From the NCBI GenBank assembly GCA_002633005.1, contig NMRA01000277.1, forward strand, positions 308,431 to 372,430: a DNA stretch of 64,000 nucleotides, written 5' to 3'. Below are positions 34,131-46,387 of the stretch, piece after piece; position 1 is the first letter of the stretch, and every line of letters starts with the position of its first letter. The DNA is from Phoronis australis. Its lineage: Eukaryota > Phoronida > Phoronidae. A program made the translations under genes and the position numbers. A model generated the notes under the pieces. That model saw nothing but the letters and a program-made list of their open reading frames with translations. It was not told where the DNA came from and searched no databases.

Positions 34131-37100
34131 GATATCAGAAAATGGCTACTTGTCTCACCGCTAAATGTCGTTTTAACATAGAACATACAGTACATGTACT
34201 TGTGTACACCGCGGACGTTAACGTAGCTATCATGCTGGTCTTGAAATTATAAGTACACGTGTAATTTAATCAGATCTGCAGGTGGGCTAAATTTCCAATT
34301 AGCAAATTGATTTATTTCTTCTTCATTAGTTCAAGTCTAATGAAACCCTACAAATTGAGTTTTGATACGTTTGACAAGTGCATATATCAGTTTTCTATTC
34401 GTTTCACTCTGCACAGTAAGTTTTTTTTACATTGCGTTAGAGGTCAGATAATAGACGCGTGTGTAAGTCATTAGGGTTCATTATAAAGTGGCAACCCATC
34501 CGTGACACCAAGAGGCAGTAACCGTCACAGCAAGGGACGTTTTGTTTTACTGTAAGCGGGGAACGCTACCATCGGGTAATGCTAAAAGCGGTCCTCATAT
34601 TGACATTCGCATTCTAAACTCTTGTAAAACGAGTTAAAAGTTAGTTTTGCTTTGCTTCGAAAATAGCTATACGTCAAATGGATTGACTTTCGTTACTACG
34701 AAGTTAATTTAATATTTATTCGAATATAAGTGTGTATGGCATCGGGCTTTATGATAAACGACAGGTCACATCTCCGGTACAAAGTTTTGTTTAGAAACAG
34801 GGTACACTTGGAAACGTAACAACAACTCCCGTGCCAAAAGTAGAACAGTAGACCATATGTTTGGATTTTTTCCAACAACTGACCCATAGCAGTCGGAGTT
34901 GTTGTTTTCCCCCCAAAATACGCCACTTCTGTATATGTACATGTACTTAATTCGATGCATAATTAACTCAAGAATAAAAGTCCTCTTCCATACCTATCTC
35001 GTTTTCCTGATGCGTCCTTAAGCGGTTGCAAAAGCGATCGCCTTAAAACGGCTTAAAATACTTCGGATGTCTGTGGTGGCGATAAGATTGTTTTGGTTCT
35101 TGCGGTATAACTGTCCTCGCAGGGGACATCGAACGGAGAACTTCTCATATGTGCCACATGCCAGCTAGTTAGGAGCCACCAAAAATAAGTCTTTTTAATT
35201 TAATGTTAGGCAAAAACGCGTGACGTGTTTGTATTAAAGTCCAATCTGTTTGTTTAAGCGGGCTAAATTTACCTGACTTTAAAGTGGAATAGCAAATAAA
35301 TGTCCTAAATTACACGCGTTGTTGAGTCTCCAGGCATCTACTTGGTGACAATGATCGAAGACACTTTATAAAGAATAAATATTTGAAAATATCCTTTGCA
35401 GTCTGAATCTCGCGCATTGAAATCACGAGAATCCTTTAGCGGTTCAGTCAAGCGCGTTTGTAGTTTTTGTCTTGATGACAGTGTGTTTTTTGATGATTTA
35501 TGTAAAAAGTACGCAGCGAACAATATTTCAATTGAAAAACCACACCGACTGCATAACATTGTGTGATTCAAGCGGTCACGTGATGAAATCACATCGTTGA
35601 CATTCCAGTGAATGGCACCCGCCGAAAATAACATTTCAAGTTACTTTAAAAAAATTTCACGGATGAATAATTCGCGTTCCCACGCCCGACATTCACTACA
35701 TTTGTCGATGACTAGGCGAGATGCCAGGAAGTACCGGTGTAATTTGTAAAAAAGTAATTGAATGACACACAAATTGTTTATTGTGCCAATCACGCTCGGA
35801 CTTTAATCAATGCAATTACTGAAGACACTCCTAATACCCCCATGCGCTAAAAACCAAAATAATCGCAAAAGATAAAACAACCATTCAGTGTGTATATCCC
35901 ACACTGACAAGAGTGGTATGACATCGAGAGTCAATTGCGAACACGCGTCTAATTTTTTTCATGATTCTGAAGTCCTCATAGTGGCTTCATGCACTTATTC
36001 CCTGCACTGCCACGAGCCCCCAAGATATAGCATCAATTTGCTACATAGGGCTCAGTTGAATCATCAAATATGACCTGTTGCCAATACAGTCCCGAAGACG
36101 TTAAACAAGTACAGTACACCACTGGGGGGATTGGAAACCGGCACGTGAGACAATCACCATCCCGCTGCAATAACTCGCCGGCATACGATTTTTAGCCCAG
36201 CAATTGTAGAAAATCACAAAACCTGAGATGTATTCGAACAATAAACCAACATGTTAGCACCATGACGTCACAGAGAGTGCTTGGCAAAGAACTCTTTGCT
36301 TAATGTCTCCCAAAAAGTCTATTCCCTTGCAGATTTTCTTTTTGTCTCACTTTCCAAAGTGAACAGCTTTGTCTTAAAAATTTGCGCATGATGTGCAGCT
36401 GATTGTCTTTCGTGGCGGATGACGTTTAGTTTATTTTTTTCAACCCTGAAATTTCACTAGTAGTGTTTGAAGTTTTCGACGCAAAAGTTGCATTTCTAAG
36501 ATGTGAAAAACAGACTTTATTTCGTTCACCAGCAACGCAATACATTTATTGCAGGCGAATATTCACGAAATTCACAATAAACTGACGATTAAAGTAAAAA
36601 CAAACCCACGCCGCGGTTTTAGGAATCTAATTTTGCCTCTTTGGGCTGCCCTGATGACTTTGTTTACAAGTAAACGCGACCTTCCAGTCTCTATCTTATC
36701 TCTCATGGTGGTCAAGGGTACACCCCACGTATTATTGGTGTCAACAGTTACATGTAGGAAGTGATGGTCTATTATATCCATTTGACCTCGTCCCACGCAT
36801 ACAAGTCTTGTCCATTTCAGTCGGTATGTATGCCTCGTCTAAAAATAAAACCACAATTTTACTACTCATCTGATGAGCCGTGATAGAGTATGGCTAAAAA
36901 TAGTCAATTCGTATCAAAAAGTAGGGTTGTCACTAAACGACATTAACATACCAAAAGTCCAAATCAGGAATTTTAGCAGTCTACTTGTCATAACTACGCA
37001 AATTATTTTCGTATTCGTTGATGTTGACGGGGTTTGTATTCGGTTACTATAGGTACATACGGAACAGATCTCCAATGCTGCTGTTAATTATACGCCTTGT

Positions 37101-37810
37101 CCGTGTCACGAAAAAACGCCAACTTACACGTATGTGAGATCACAAATTAAAGTTCTAAAGATATCTCCAGGCACTCAATAATTATAAGGAATTGCGTGGT
37201 CGTTTTTAACTGTGTGACCGGTAGAGTTGACGTAAAGTTTGTAACTGGGTAGCTTTCATAAAACAAAATGCAGAAATTGCTAATACTAGTCGACATGTTG
37301 CCCTACATGAGCTAAGGAACGGGTGCGTTTATTGCATTGTTTGTTTCGTCAAACAATGAAATTAGATCCCGCCTTGTTTCTTAGGAATTGTTCTTTTTTT
37401 ATTAGATTTAGTAGAAAAGCATCGCCTAGGATCCAAAAGCTAATCACAAACGTATAGCTCGCTGATGATGCTGAAGGCCCGTGTCGCAACAGTCATATCA
37501 TGGATTGTAACTGTTACAATGAGACTGCCAAATTAAGTCATTTAGCGCACGGAAAAGTACACGTGCAACTGCGTTGGTGACGTAGACTTCGCCATACACA
37601 GACTCTTGGGTTTAATAGCTTAATTTTCGAAATAACCACACTGGAATTAGCAGAGGAAAACTTCTAGCAACCAACTCAGCAACAATTTTCTATCAATTTG
37701 TCATACATGTAACACATTGGCAAAACTAACTACGTCCGGTCTCTACGCTGGTTTCCGGCGATCATTAGCACACGACCACATTCCAATAGTTTTTTCTAAC
37801 ATTAGTCACC
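34131..37810. other. no gene recognised
   Basis: 3.7 kb of AT-rich DNA upstream of the VWC-protein promoter. No exon-like frame. ACATGTAC palindromes occur at about 34192 and 34938. Confidence 0.45.
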
Positions 37811-37820
37811 GCGCATGCGC
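37811..37820. promoter_or_regulatory. NRF1-like palindrome
   Basis: GCGCATGCGC within CCGCGCATGCGCAG matches the known NRF1 consensus. It sits just upstream of the TATA box of the VWC gene. Confidence 0.6.
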
Positions 37821-37825
37821 AGCTG

Positions 37826-37835
37826 TATATAAATA
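37826..37835 (+). promoter_or_regulatory. TATA box of the VWC-protein gene
   Basis: TATATAAATA. About 32 bases downstream is an initiator-like CTCATTC (A at 37858), the normal spacing, so transcription probably starts near 37858. Confidence 0.7.
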
Positions 37836-37865
37836 CCGGCAGGGCGAGTTGTTCCTCATTCATTC

Positions 37866-37886
37866 ATGAAAAGTGTTGAGATCTAG
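37866..37886 (+). promoter_or_regulatory. upstream ORF of six codons in the leader
   Basis: An ATG at 37866, soon after the inferred start site, opens a six-codon frame ending at a TAG (37884-37886). It could damp translation of the main ORF, which starts at 37966. Inference from sequence only. Confidence 0.45.
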
Positions 37887-37965
37887 TTGTACTACGAGTT
37901 TGTGGATAGTAGTTTATCGTTGTTTGCAGAGAACGGGATTAAGTGTGTTGTTGGGATCTTTTATA

Positions 37966-37968
37966 ATG
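37966..37968 (+). CDS. secreted VWC / FAP-repeat protein, exon 1 (start codon only)
   Basis: Exons 37966-37968, 38744-38831, 39389-39521 and 40389-41601 join in phase to 1437 nt, or 478 residues plus a stop. Exon 1 ends in ATG directly before the donor GTGAGT, and exon 2 begins with another in-frame ATG, so translation may begin at either. The protein has a signal peptide (about residues 1-21). A single von Willebrand factor type C domain (33-115) follows, with ten cysteines in the order C, CxxCxC, CxxC, C, CC, C. The rest is a long, cysteine-free, charged tail. It is therefore a secreted or extracellular-matrix protein. VWC domains often bind BMP-type ligands or matrix, but no target can be inferred. 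I do not recognise an orthologue. Confidence 0.6.
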
Positions 37969-38743
37969 GTGAGTGTTTCTTTCATTTACGTCCCGGGCTT
38001 ATGCGGGTTTATTTGTCATTATAACTGCACTCAGTTGTTGCCTCATGGATTCAGTCACTTTCAACTTTTATTGCTATATGGGAATATTTGAAACTCTAGC
38101 ATTTCAAAATGAATGAGACTATATCTTAGCCTAGCGGAGGCAGTTGGAAAAACACGAGTGTTTCGATTATTTTATTCCACATAGCTTATGCTAATCTAAA
38201 AATGGCAGTATTCCTCGACGCGGCTGTTCCACGCACATTTCGTCACAAGCGCGGTGTTGATCTTCTTATTCCATTACGTTGTGGAACAATGAAAGGTTTA
38301 TTTGCATTTTGAAATAGGGAAATAATACTCTTGTAATTAAGGTGCAACTGTGTAAAAACTGTTTAATACAACAGCCAATCAACCACTCAGACGTTCCCTT
38401 TAAAAGATTTAATCATTTAATTCTCAGGGGTTTTTACCTTTCATTAAAATTTGATTAGTAGTTTCCATTTTAACATTAAAATAATTTCGGCGCGTGATTG
38501 AGGTGACAGCGAGACTTGCTTCAATCAGCAATGAATAACACACAATCAGTGCTGCAGATCTTCTCTTAATTACGTAGGACTGGCCTTATTTGCCAGTTTA
38601 AGAATCTCGCCAGTCCCAACTGCAGTTAATTGACAAAAACTCACCAAACGACATAAAACCCCTTGAGATGTATCAATCATTATTTTGCAGGGATTTTCGC
38701 CTTTAATAAAAAATTAATTACATTGTATTACTCTTTATTGCAG
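37969..38743 (+). other. VWC gene intron 1
   Basis: GTGAGT..TTGCAG, 775 bp, immediately after the start codon. An open frame at 37873-38091 runs across the leader and intron and is a shadow. Confidence 0.6.
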
Positions 38744-38831
38744 ATGGCCTTTAAGGAATGCCTTGTTGCGATAATCTTGATGACAGTTGTCAGTAACAGT
38801 CAAGGTGGAATTAGTGTTCACAAAATCAAAG
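38744..38831 (+). CDS. VWC / FAP-repeat protein, exon 2 (signal peptide)
   Basis: Encodes MAFKECLVAIILMTVVSNSQ, a typical signal peptide, then GGISVHKIK. It ends in phase 1 at donor GTACGG. Confidence 0.75.
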
Positions 38832-39388
38832 GTACGGAATATATTTTATTTTTTATTTACAGTAAAATGAATGTACGTTTGCGGAGACTCGTAAATGCGG
38901 ACATATATATTCACTGTTACTTCTCTCTCAATTAGCCATTTCGAATAACCTGAACCCACCAAGAAAAAAACATCAAAGAGACGAAGTTCCAACGTTAAAC
39001 TAAAATTACGCGTGTTATCGACACGATGCGCACGTGTTGGAGTTTAGCTCACGACATTTGACTCATTGGAATGCGAGAAATGTCGTGTCCGAGGACACTC
39101 CACGACATTATCAATCGATTTTTTTCTCGGCCAAACTAGCCAGCGGTGTTGAAATTCAAGCATCGTTTAATGTTACAATTTGATTGATCCAGATCCCGTG
39201 AGGCTCATTTAATTCCAATTCATTACATGCTTCGAAACCATTTTTTCATAACGATGTTGTTTCTGTTGCTACAACCATTGACACATATCCGGTGAAACAG
39301 CGTTTCAATGTTGATTTACAGTAATCTTTTTGATAGTTGTTTCATGCACTTCAAGTTTCGTATAATTTGAGGACTACTGCTCTTTCAG
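38832..39388 (+). other. VWC gene intron 2
   Basis: 557 bp. Contains an inverted pair: GGAGTTTAGCTCACGACATTT... and ...AATGTCGTG near 39035-39110. No other feature. Confidence 0.5.
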
Positions 39389-39521
39389 GACAATGCACAG
39401 ACAAATTTCACGGTAAACCAAGTGCTAATGACGACTCGGACCCATCATCCACACAGACGGGAAAAGATCAATGTATGAAATGTTTCTGTGACAAGGGCGG
39501 AGAGTCAATGACATGCTTTGG
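39389..39521 (+). CDS. VWC / FAP-repeat protein, exon 3 (first half of VWC)
   Basis: 133-nt exon with acceptor ctctttcag and donor GTAAGT. It encodes C33 (GQCTDKFHG), a Ser/Thr/Asp-rich loop, the hallmark CMKCFC (residues 59-64) and MTCFG. It ends in phase 2 inside the Gly before C76. Confidence 0.85.
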
Positions 39522-40388
39522 GTAAGTATTCATCAAAAAGATGGATTACTTTTAGACAATTATCCTTCAGCGCTGTCTCCAATATTTCGCGACTGATTAG
39601 GCTCACCATTCAGGTAACCTAACCAAACTTAATGAAGTGTGGCATTTGCGAAATAACAAAACTCAACTAGAAAAAGGCAATGTTGTAGTCGACTGGAAAA
39701 AAATGTGCGGTTTGATCTCCATGTGCGCACCAAAATATGTTTGTGGAGTGTCAGTCAGCAGCGAATAAACAAACCCGGCAGCTTTATTTTTGTGGTGGCA
39801 TCAAACGTTCGCTTTTATTTGGTAGCAATTACCGTAACTTAAAAATAAGTTTTGGCATTTCCGTCACCTGATTAAAATAACGAAACACGGGGCTGGAATG
39901 CGCTGTTGGACGGCACTCATTCATGAAACTAAACAGATACACACGCCATCCAGTCTCGAAACGTCTTGGTATAACACGCACCAGATTTTGGTATGCGCGG
40001 TCGCGCGTGTGTCTTCATTTCGACCAGACAACCTGGCTTTATGGTCGCCAGGTTCTAATTACAGAAAAAATCGAATCCCGGCCTGCCAAGGTCAAAAATA
40101 AAATTAATTAATTAAATTGGCGTTGCAACAACAACCCAGTTTGTTGACATTTTATTGTAATTTATATTATCTGGCATACCATTGCCCGGAAAAATCACTT
40201 AAGAAAATTGCTTCGGAAAAATGTATAAATTTCCATTCAATTTCTGTTAATGGCTTAAAAATGTAAACAGTTATGCAATTACAGTCTAATATATTTTTAC
40301 GATCCTTTCCAAGGCGAAAAATCACTTTGTTTTATGTTCATTTATATTATGCAATCTCAACTTACAATTTTATTTTTGTACTTTGTAG
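39522..40388 (+). other. VWC gene intron 3
   Basis: 867 bp. Near 39990-40085 is a possible minus-strand tRNA-like relic with an AATTAATTAATT tail; weak. Confidence 0.5.
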
Positions 40389-41601
40389 CTGTTCCCCGTC
40401 TTATATCACAATTGAGGAACAGATGGCGCTCCTAGACAAACACTGCTACTTGTCCAAGGCCGGGGAGCTACCCCAGTATCCAACGTGCTGCCGAAACACT
40501 ATCGTCTGCGAAGAGGGCATCAACTCCAAGTACTTCACTAAAAAACGCTACGAGGAATTCCAAGCCGATTTGCAACCGTTTGTCGAGATGTACACTTTCC
40601 TTCAGTTTCTCAAGTCCGCACGTGAGCCGATGATGTCGGACCATCAGCCCGACGACGTGGACTACTTCGCTCCACACCGAAAGATTCCAGATCAAGGAGA
40701 ACTCTTGGAGTCGCCTCTTCTCGAAAAAGTGGACGATACAGAATTCGTCCTTCCCGCACAACAGCAGAAGACTGTGGACAAGTCTATGTTTATCGGCCAA
40801 TCACAAATGCAACACGAAGCGCCCGCTATTGACTTCCTGAAACCTTCCCAGTATCAGATGAATAAGGAGATTGCAAGTATCGAGTCACTGTCAGAACCCT
40901 CGGGTCGCGTTGAGGAGCCAGCAGCGCCACCTAAAAGAAAACCAGTTAAATCTTTGAGAAAAATTTACCGTAAGCCAGCTGCGCTTGTTCTTGAGGAGAA
41001 CGAAGACCACGTGTCGTATGACGACATTAAAGCTGCTCGCAAGGAAAGGAGGCAAAGGAAATTCCTGCGCAAATTTCACAAAACACGTGCAAGTAAAGTT
41101 GCTTCAGCGAACACTAAACAAAAAGCAGGCGACAAGGTGGGACTTAAAACCAGCAAGCCGAGGAAAATCGGATTTGCACCAATCATCCACTTTAAAGACG
41201 ACATTCTTGCAAGTCACGGTAGCGCTAACACCAAGAACGTTGAGCAGAGGAGGACAGTAAATGCAAAGTCGCCAAAGTTTGCTCCTATTCCGTCCGATAT
41301 TTTTGAGGATAACGTTGAACATGTAAAACAACACAAAGTGCCAGGATTTGCACCTATTCCTGATTTCGAACTGGACGAACCTCTACCCCCGGTGTCGAAA
41401 GTTCTTTCGAGGAAACAGCCAGCGCCCTCTGCCAAGTACGCACCATTGCCAGATTACGACTTTGAAGAATTCGCAAAAGGGGTCAAAGCGGAAGACACCA
41501 AACAACATTCTGTAGCGAAACCGGAAGTGGGGGACAGTCTACTCATGGACTTGCAGTTCATCCAGATACCCGAAAAACCGGAAGACTTGGTACAGAGCTA
41601 A
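40389..41601 (+). CDS. VWC / FAP-repeat protein, exon 4 (end of VWC plus repeat tail)
   Basis: 1213-nt last exon. It starts at the acceptor ctttgtag with C76, then C94, the CC pair (108-109) and C115 that finish the VWC fold. The rest (about 116-478) has no cysteine. A very basic stretch lies at about 257-311 (PPKRKPVKSLRK, KERRQRKFLRKFHKTR), with many possible dibasic cleavage sites. The C-terminal part has four spaced repeats of the form (F/Y)AP(I/L) followed by an acidic or aromatic stretch, at residues 337, 372, 395 and 425. A fifth, looser YFAPH lies near 168. Each repeat is preceded by Gly or Lys. The tail is probably disordered. It ends at the TAA at 41599-41601. The part of the open frame upstream of 40389 is intronic. 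Confidence 0.85.
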
Positions 41602-44600
41602 TTTGCACGTTTTTGTGGTGCTAGGTAGAGTTAGAGGCAATGCTTTGCAGTCTCTTAGTTTTGTTTCGACAGATTGCCTGCAACTCCACCTAACGGCCAC
41701 GTTCTGTACTAAGAATTCCAAAATCTCTTCTGGTAGGCCAGGGTAATCCTTTTATATACGGTTGTGTATTCCGGTGGCTATCAGGTAGCATCTCAGTATC
41801 GGGTCACATGGCGTAATTTATTTGACTAGAGCACCCTGTTCGGTTTCCAACGGACCCCTAGATCGGAATTCTCACGATTATCCATCGTGTCTCCTGTCTG
41901 TCGCACGCGCTCAGCATGTACGTCACACAATGATAACATTCCTATTAGTTTTGTTAAGCTGAGATTGTAGTCGGAGCAGTAGTATGATTAGTGGTAGCCA
42001 TAAACCCAATTGACAAGAAATTGATTACTCAAAATCGCTATCACCGTGGTAATTGCCTTTCTAAGGCATCGTTAGTAGTCTAGAGAGATTAGAATAAGAC
42101 GTAAGACTAATCCTAAAATTGACTGTCCTCAAACAGTTTTTTATGCAAAACGTGCTTGGATTGCAAAGCGAGAGAAAAAATACACAAATTTGTAGCCATG
42201 CGTTTTGCAAATCAGCCCGTTAGTATTGTTTTAATTTAATTTAATTTATTTATTTGCACTTTAATCTTTTAGTTTCATTATTGTTTGTCATTATTTTGTT
42301 CACCTTTCCTGATGTGGCTTGCGGTATATTTTGTTCTTCGATCATCGTCATCGCTGTGAAATACATGTATGTGTTGTCCATTTTATCATAACTTATCATG
42401 AAATATTATTTTTGTTATTTCTTGTGTGTATATATTGCTGTATTTGTATATTTAAACTTGATTACACCATTTAAATGCATACCAAATGTTTTCTCTCTTG
42501 TACTTTAGTTGTAACATTAGAATCGGCAGTGAGTCGTGGATATAGAAATGATCTGACTGCTGAACGAACGCCAAAAACTGCAGGTCGTTTACACATCAAC
42601 CGAATGCGAATATTACGTAATTCTAGAGACCAATTTACATTAGTTATATAACAAACTGTAAATACAAAATACTTAATCAAAATCATTTTCAATATTTTGT
42701 ACAAACCTATCCACAAGGTGCTAACTAATGGCACTGTTTTTGTGCGCTCAACGGAGAGCAGCGCGTTGAAACATCACAATTATACAATCGCACTAAACTG
42801 ATTGCAGCTCCTTTGATATGACATTTACAATAACGTCTTGCTATCAAACACACTGTAAACAGGAAACAAATGACGTTCTTTTCACAAATAAGGTTTATCA
42901 TCATCGAATCAAGTAATTCCAGACCTAACAGAATACGGTGTTTGTTCAGAGAGCAGATTTTACTTGCCTTTGAATGGCAAAATATTGCACAGCACAATTC
43001 CTTCCGTGTAAACCTACATGCATACTGCAAGGTCAGTCACGCCTCTCCCAATCCCCCCCGGAATCAGACTGTGACTGAGAATACGGTTATTTTGACTGAA
43101 GCAGGGGATCTTGGGAAGTAGAGTAGCCCTATATATCGCCCCCCCCCCCATGTCATCACGTTAGTGGTCCTTTGCTTTCTGTGCATTTTGCTGACCAGCG
43201 ACTTTTGTTCCTCCGTGTTTTTCCAGTAGGCGCTGTGCTACCCGTTTTTTCTTTCTTTTCACAATTTTCCACAATTTTCCCACATCAGTCTAGACGCCTT
43301 ACACGTACATGTATGCTGATCTCGCCAAAAGCTCCATCCACAGTATGCATGTATGAATGGGAATCATGACTTGTTGTCTTATTCCATGTCAAATAATACA
43401 GTTGATGTTATAGCATATGATAGGTTCGCGCAACGTTTTCCATAACTTCGCCAAGATTCGTCACGTCTTGCAGTAGGCCCAGTTCCGGACATTTTGCAAG
43501 AACGAAATGGTCATATGGAATCGCGTCATTCAGTTAACAGCCCTGTCACACTATACGTGTGCATGTACGTACTCAAACTGACCGAACCCGACATTTAGTT
43601 GACCGGTTGTGAGGATCGGAAACGGGCATTTGGCAGTGAGACCAAAGACATGTCTCGAGCGCGCTGCACGGTCTACGAGGTAAACGTGGTTTTCTTGCGC
43701 GATTTGTATGCTTACATCGCTTCTTTTGGTCGCATTCGCTTTTTCACGATATCGAAAGTGTAGTGGTAACTTCACTGATGATGGGATTAGGGCCCGTTTG
43801 TTCACACTGCCGAGAATGGAGATAAACCGCAATTAAAGTCCAAATGGGACACACTTTGACGGAATTCGGTGGCGTGACCTATCGGTAGATTTTTTGAACT
43901 AATGAACTGTGATATGTTTACGTGCACGGAACTGTTGGCGTTCTGTTTATAATTCAGGAAATATTTTTCACGAGAATGGTGTCATATTTGCTGGGGCTTT
44001 TTAACACAACAACTGTTTACGCGTGATTTTTGTTTTGCGCACGCTGTGTTGTATGGGCAGTAAACATCGTGCGATCAGTTACATTGAGTGCAACGGATCT
44101 GTTAAAGAGATCGTTTTAAAGATGTTTTTAAAATGTTCTTGTTTATCATATACATGTACATGTACAAGAATTCGCCTTTTCAGCAACTTATAATCAGAAC
44201 GTCGCCTATTTTTAACCAAGAAAATGTTACAAAATAAGAGTAGGCTATATATCGCAAATTACACTTTCTGTTTCTTGCTTTAAGTTCTGCGTGCTTCAGC
44301 TTGGCAATTACCTGTACATGTATCTGCAGCCCCACAAGATAGAAAGGTCGTCACCGGGGAACACTATGGGAGTTTGGACCAAATGGCTTGCATCCAACTT
44401 CGATTAATATTGTTTTATTTCATGACACGAACACTGGTAAAACTATGACTGGCTTGCCTTACACCATAAAGAATCGTAGACAAAAGAGCATCTATTCTTT
44501 TTTTAATGCTACGCTCTGCCACCTTATATGACATACAACACTTACAAGTTTTGGAGTTAACTAACAACATGCATCTACACAATATGATGCAAAGGGTCAC

Positions 44601-45173
44601 AGATAGATTTTCCGTCATACACTGATTTCAATTTGCAGTTGTGTCACTACGCGGGAATAAGATCACCGGTTCCATCGAATAACTTTAGGTGCAATACAGA
44701 CCTCTTATCGCCATAAAATCAGTGGTTTGAACCAGTCCCTAAAATGAGAAGAGACTTTCGGTGGTCTTCGTCAGAACTCGGGGAAATACGACAAACCGTG
44801 ACAAATCAACCTGTGAAGTCTTCTCTCAAAGTCACAAACAGTCATTTTTCAAGCTCTGATTTCACACCTGCTTTGACCAAGGACATTTTTGAGACCGTTG
44901 AACACTATGTGCCTTGAATCTTCAACTTTTTGTGAGAGAAGCCGAGTTTACATCGTTAGCTAATCAACATTTTGCAGTTGTATCAATTATTTAATTACAA
45001 ATAAAAATCGTACAGCATACGTGCACATCAAATGTCTATTCCAATTATTTAATGGATAAACCGCGTGCATACTCTAAATGGACAAACCGATTAATTTCAG
45101 ATTTTTGCAAAATTACATGTACATGTAGAAGCAAGAAGTGGAAAACACAAACGAGGCCAGAGTGCAGCATGAT

Positions 45174-45585
45174 AACGACGTTTCGATATCAGGCAAATAT
45201 CATCTTCAGGTCCATGAGTTCTATGTTGGCATGACCACTCGAATTTAGCATCGTAGACTGGCTGAACACAAGAAGGACGTCACCAATGCGTTGTATACTG
45301 ATCGACAATGCATGCATAATAAGGTTTCTTGAGGTCCATCTTCTTGATCACTACAATTATGTATACATGGACATGTATGTCAACTCTTCATCCGTGAGGC
45401 TATTCAAACGCAGGCTCTCCATCAAATAGAATGCTGAAACATGCAGGTCGCAATGGGAGATACACCTGTACATGTAGTTTTATCTGTGTTATGGAGTGAG
45501 ATGTGAAGCGAGCATTCTGTTGTGGTATTCTGTAATTACGTTCGATGACCCCAGGATGATATTTGCCTAACACCGAAACGTCGTT
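45174..45585. repeat. 31-bp inverted pair enclosing about 350 bp
   Basis: 45174-45204 is the inverse of 45555-45585 with three mismatches. Read 5' to 3', the right arm is GATGATATTTGCCTAACACC followed by GAAACGTCGTT. It bounds the fragment at 45216-45323. Confidence 0.7.
45216..45323 (+). pseudogene. possible GIY-YIG nuclease fragment of a retroelement
   Basis: The frame reads EFYVGMTTRI, a stop (TAG at 45246), then HRRLAEHKKDVTNALY. The pattern YVGxTTR...RLxEHK resembles the start of a GIY-YIG nuclease domain of the kind carried by Penelope-like and related retroelements. It is short, broken by a stop, and has no reverse transcriptase nearby, so the assignment is tentative. Confidence 0.3.
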
Positions 45586-46231
45586 TCCATACAGTACATG
45601 CTCGTGTCACGTTACCATGTACATTACTACGGCTAGTAATAACTTACATGCATTATAACGTGGTGCAGAAAATGACGGATTGTATCGACTGAGCGTGTTT
45701 TCATGGTGCACTCTAACGCACAGTGTAGCCATAGATACCGAACCAAACTTTTGTAGTTCTGTCAATCAATTTCGGCGAGATGAAATTCAGTACATCAGCG
45801 GTCCCGGCCTAAGGTGTGGTTTCATCTTGATGTGAGATTGAGCGCGTGCGTTGTCACATTGATACATGAGAACGGCAAACGATTCTGTTTTTAAGAACGA
45901 AATTTCACAACACAACGCTCAACGTTGAGGAATTGGTGCCAGGGGGTTGCTATCAACTTTATAAAAATTGCATTCATTCTAATTCAAAATTTAATTTCTT
46001 TGGTTACCTCTATTTGAATTTAAATAAATAATCTCGTTCCTAAGATAGCAAATTACGCATTTGTTATATGATCTGAAAAAGTGCACGTGAGCTAATATTT
46101 AAAACACCCTCTGTAGATACCGATACCAGCTTCTGAATTCTTTCTTTTTCAACAGAAAACTTTAATCCTGGGTGTGGCAGTGTTAATATCTTGAGTGGTT
46201 GTTAGTCGTCACAGGAGGAAATATTAGAGGC

Positions 46232-46387
46232 CAGTACCGGATTTAAGGGGGACTAAGTTAGCCACGCCCCCCTAAAATTTTCCCAGATTCCATTTTGTAG
46301 TACGGGGTTGCCAATGTCTGATGGGCAAAGGCCTGGCCAATATAATTGTCAAGTCCCCCCTTAACTCAAAATCCCGAATCAGCCCCT
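46232..46387. mobile_element. MITE, CAGTACCGGATTTAAGG type, copy C
   Basis: Starts CAGTACCGGATTTAAGGGGG and ends ACTCAAAATCCCGAATCAGCCCCTG. 156 bp; same family and internal blocks as 12009-12301 and 20634-20796. Confidence 0.7.

Larger units (their letters stand above)
41602..46231. other. 3' UTR of the VWC gene, then gene-poor DNA
   Basis: The 3' UTR must start at 41602, but no clear AATAAA was seen within the next kilobase. Beyond it is AT-rich sequence with a C run near 43140, ACATGTACATGT palindromes near 44152 and 45115, and the small inverted pair and GIY-YIG-like fragment listed separately. No complete gene. Confidence 0.45.

Noticed and set aside
40273-40388. Upstream extension of the VWC exon 4 frame to an earlier ATG
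   Set aside because: The acceptor ctttgtag at 40381-40388 restores the VWC cysteine order with exon 3; the extension is intronic and would lose the signal peptide.
40468-40800. 110-codon minus-strand frame
   Set aside because: Shadow of the strongly coding VWC exon 4 on the other strand.
45174-45204. Hammerhead ribozyme core on the minus strand (CTGAAGATGATAT...ATATCGAAAC)
   Set aside because: The stretch before stem II is one base too long for CUGANGA, and the plus-strand partner has no good stem II, so it is kept only as part of an inverted repeat.
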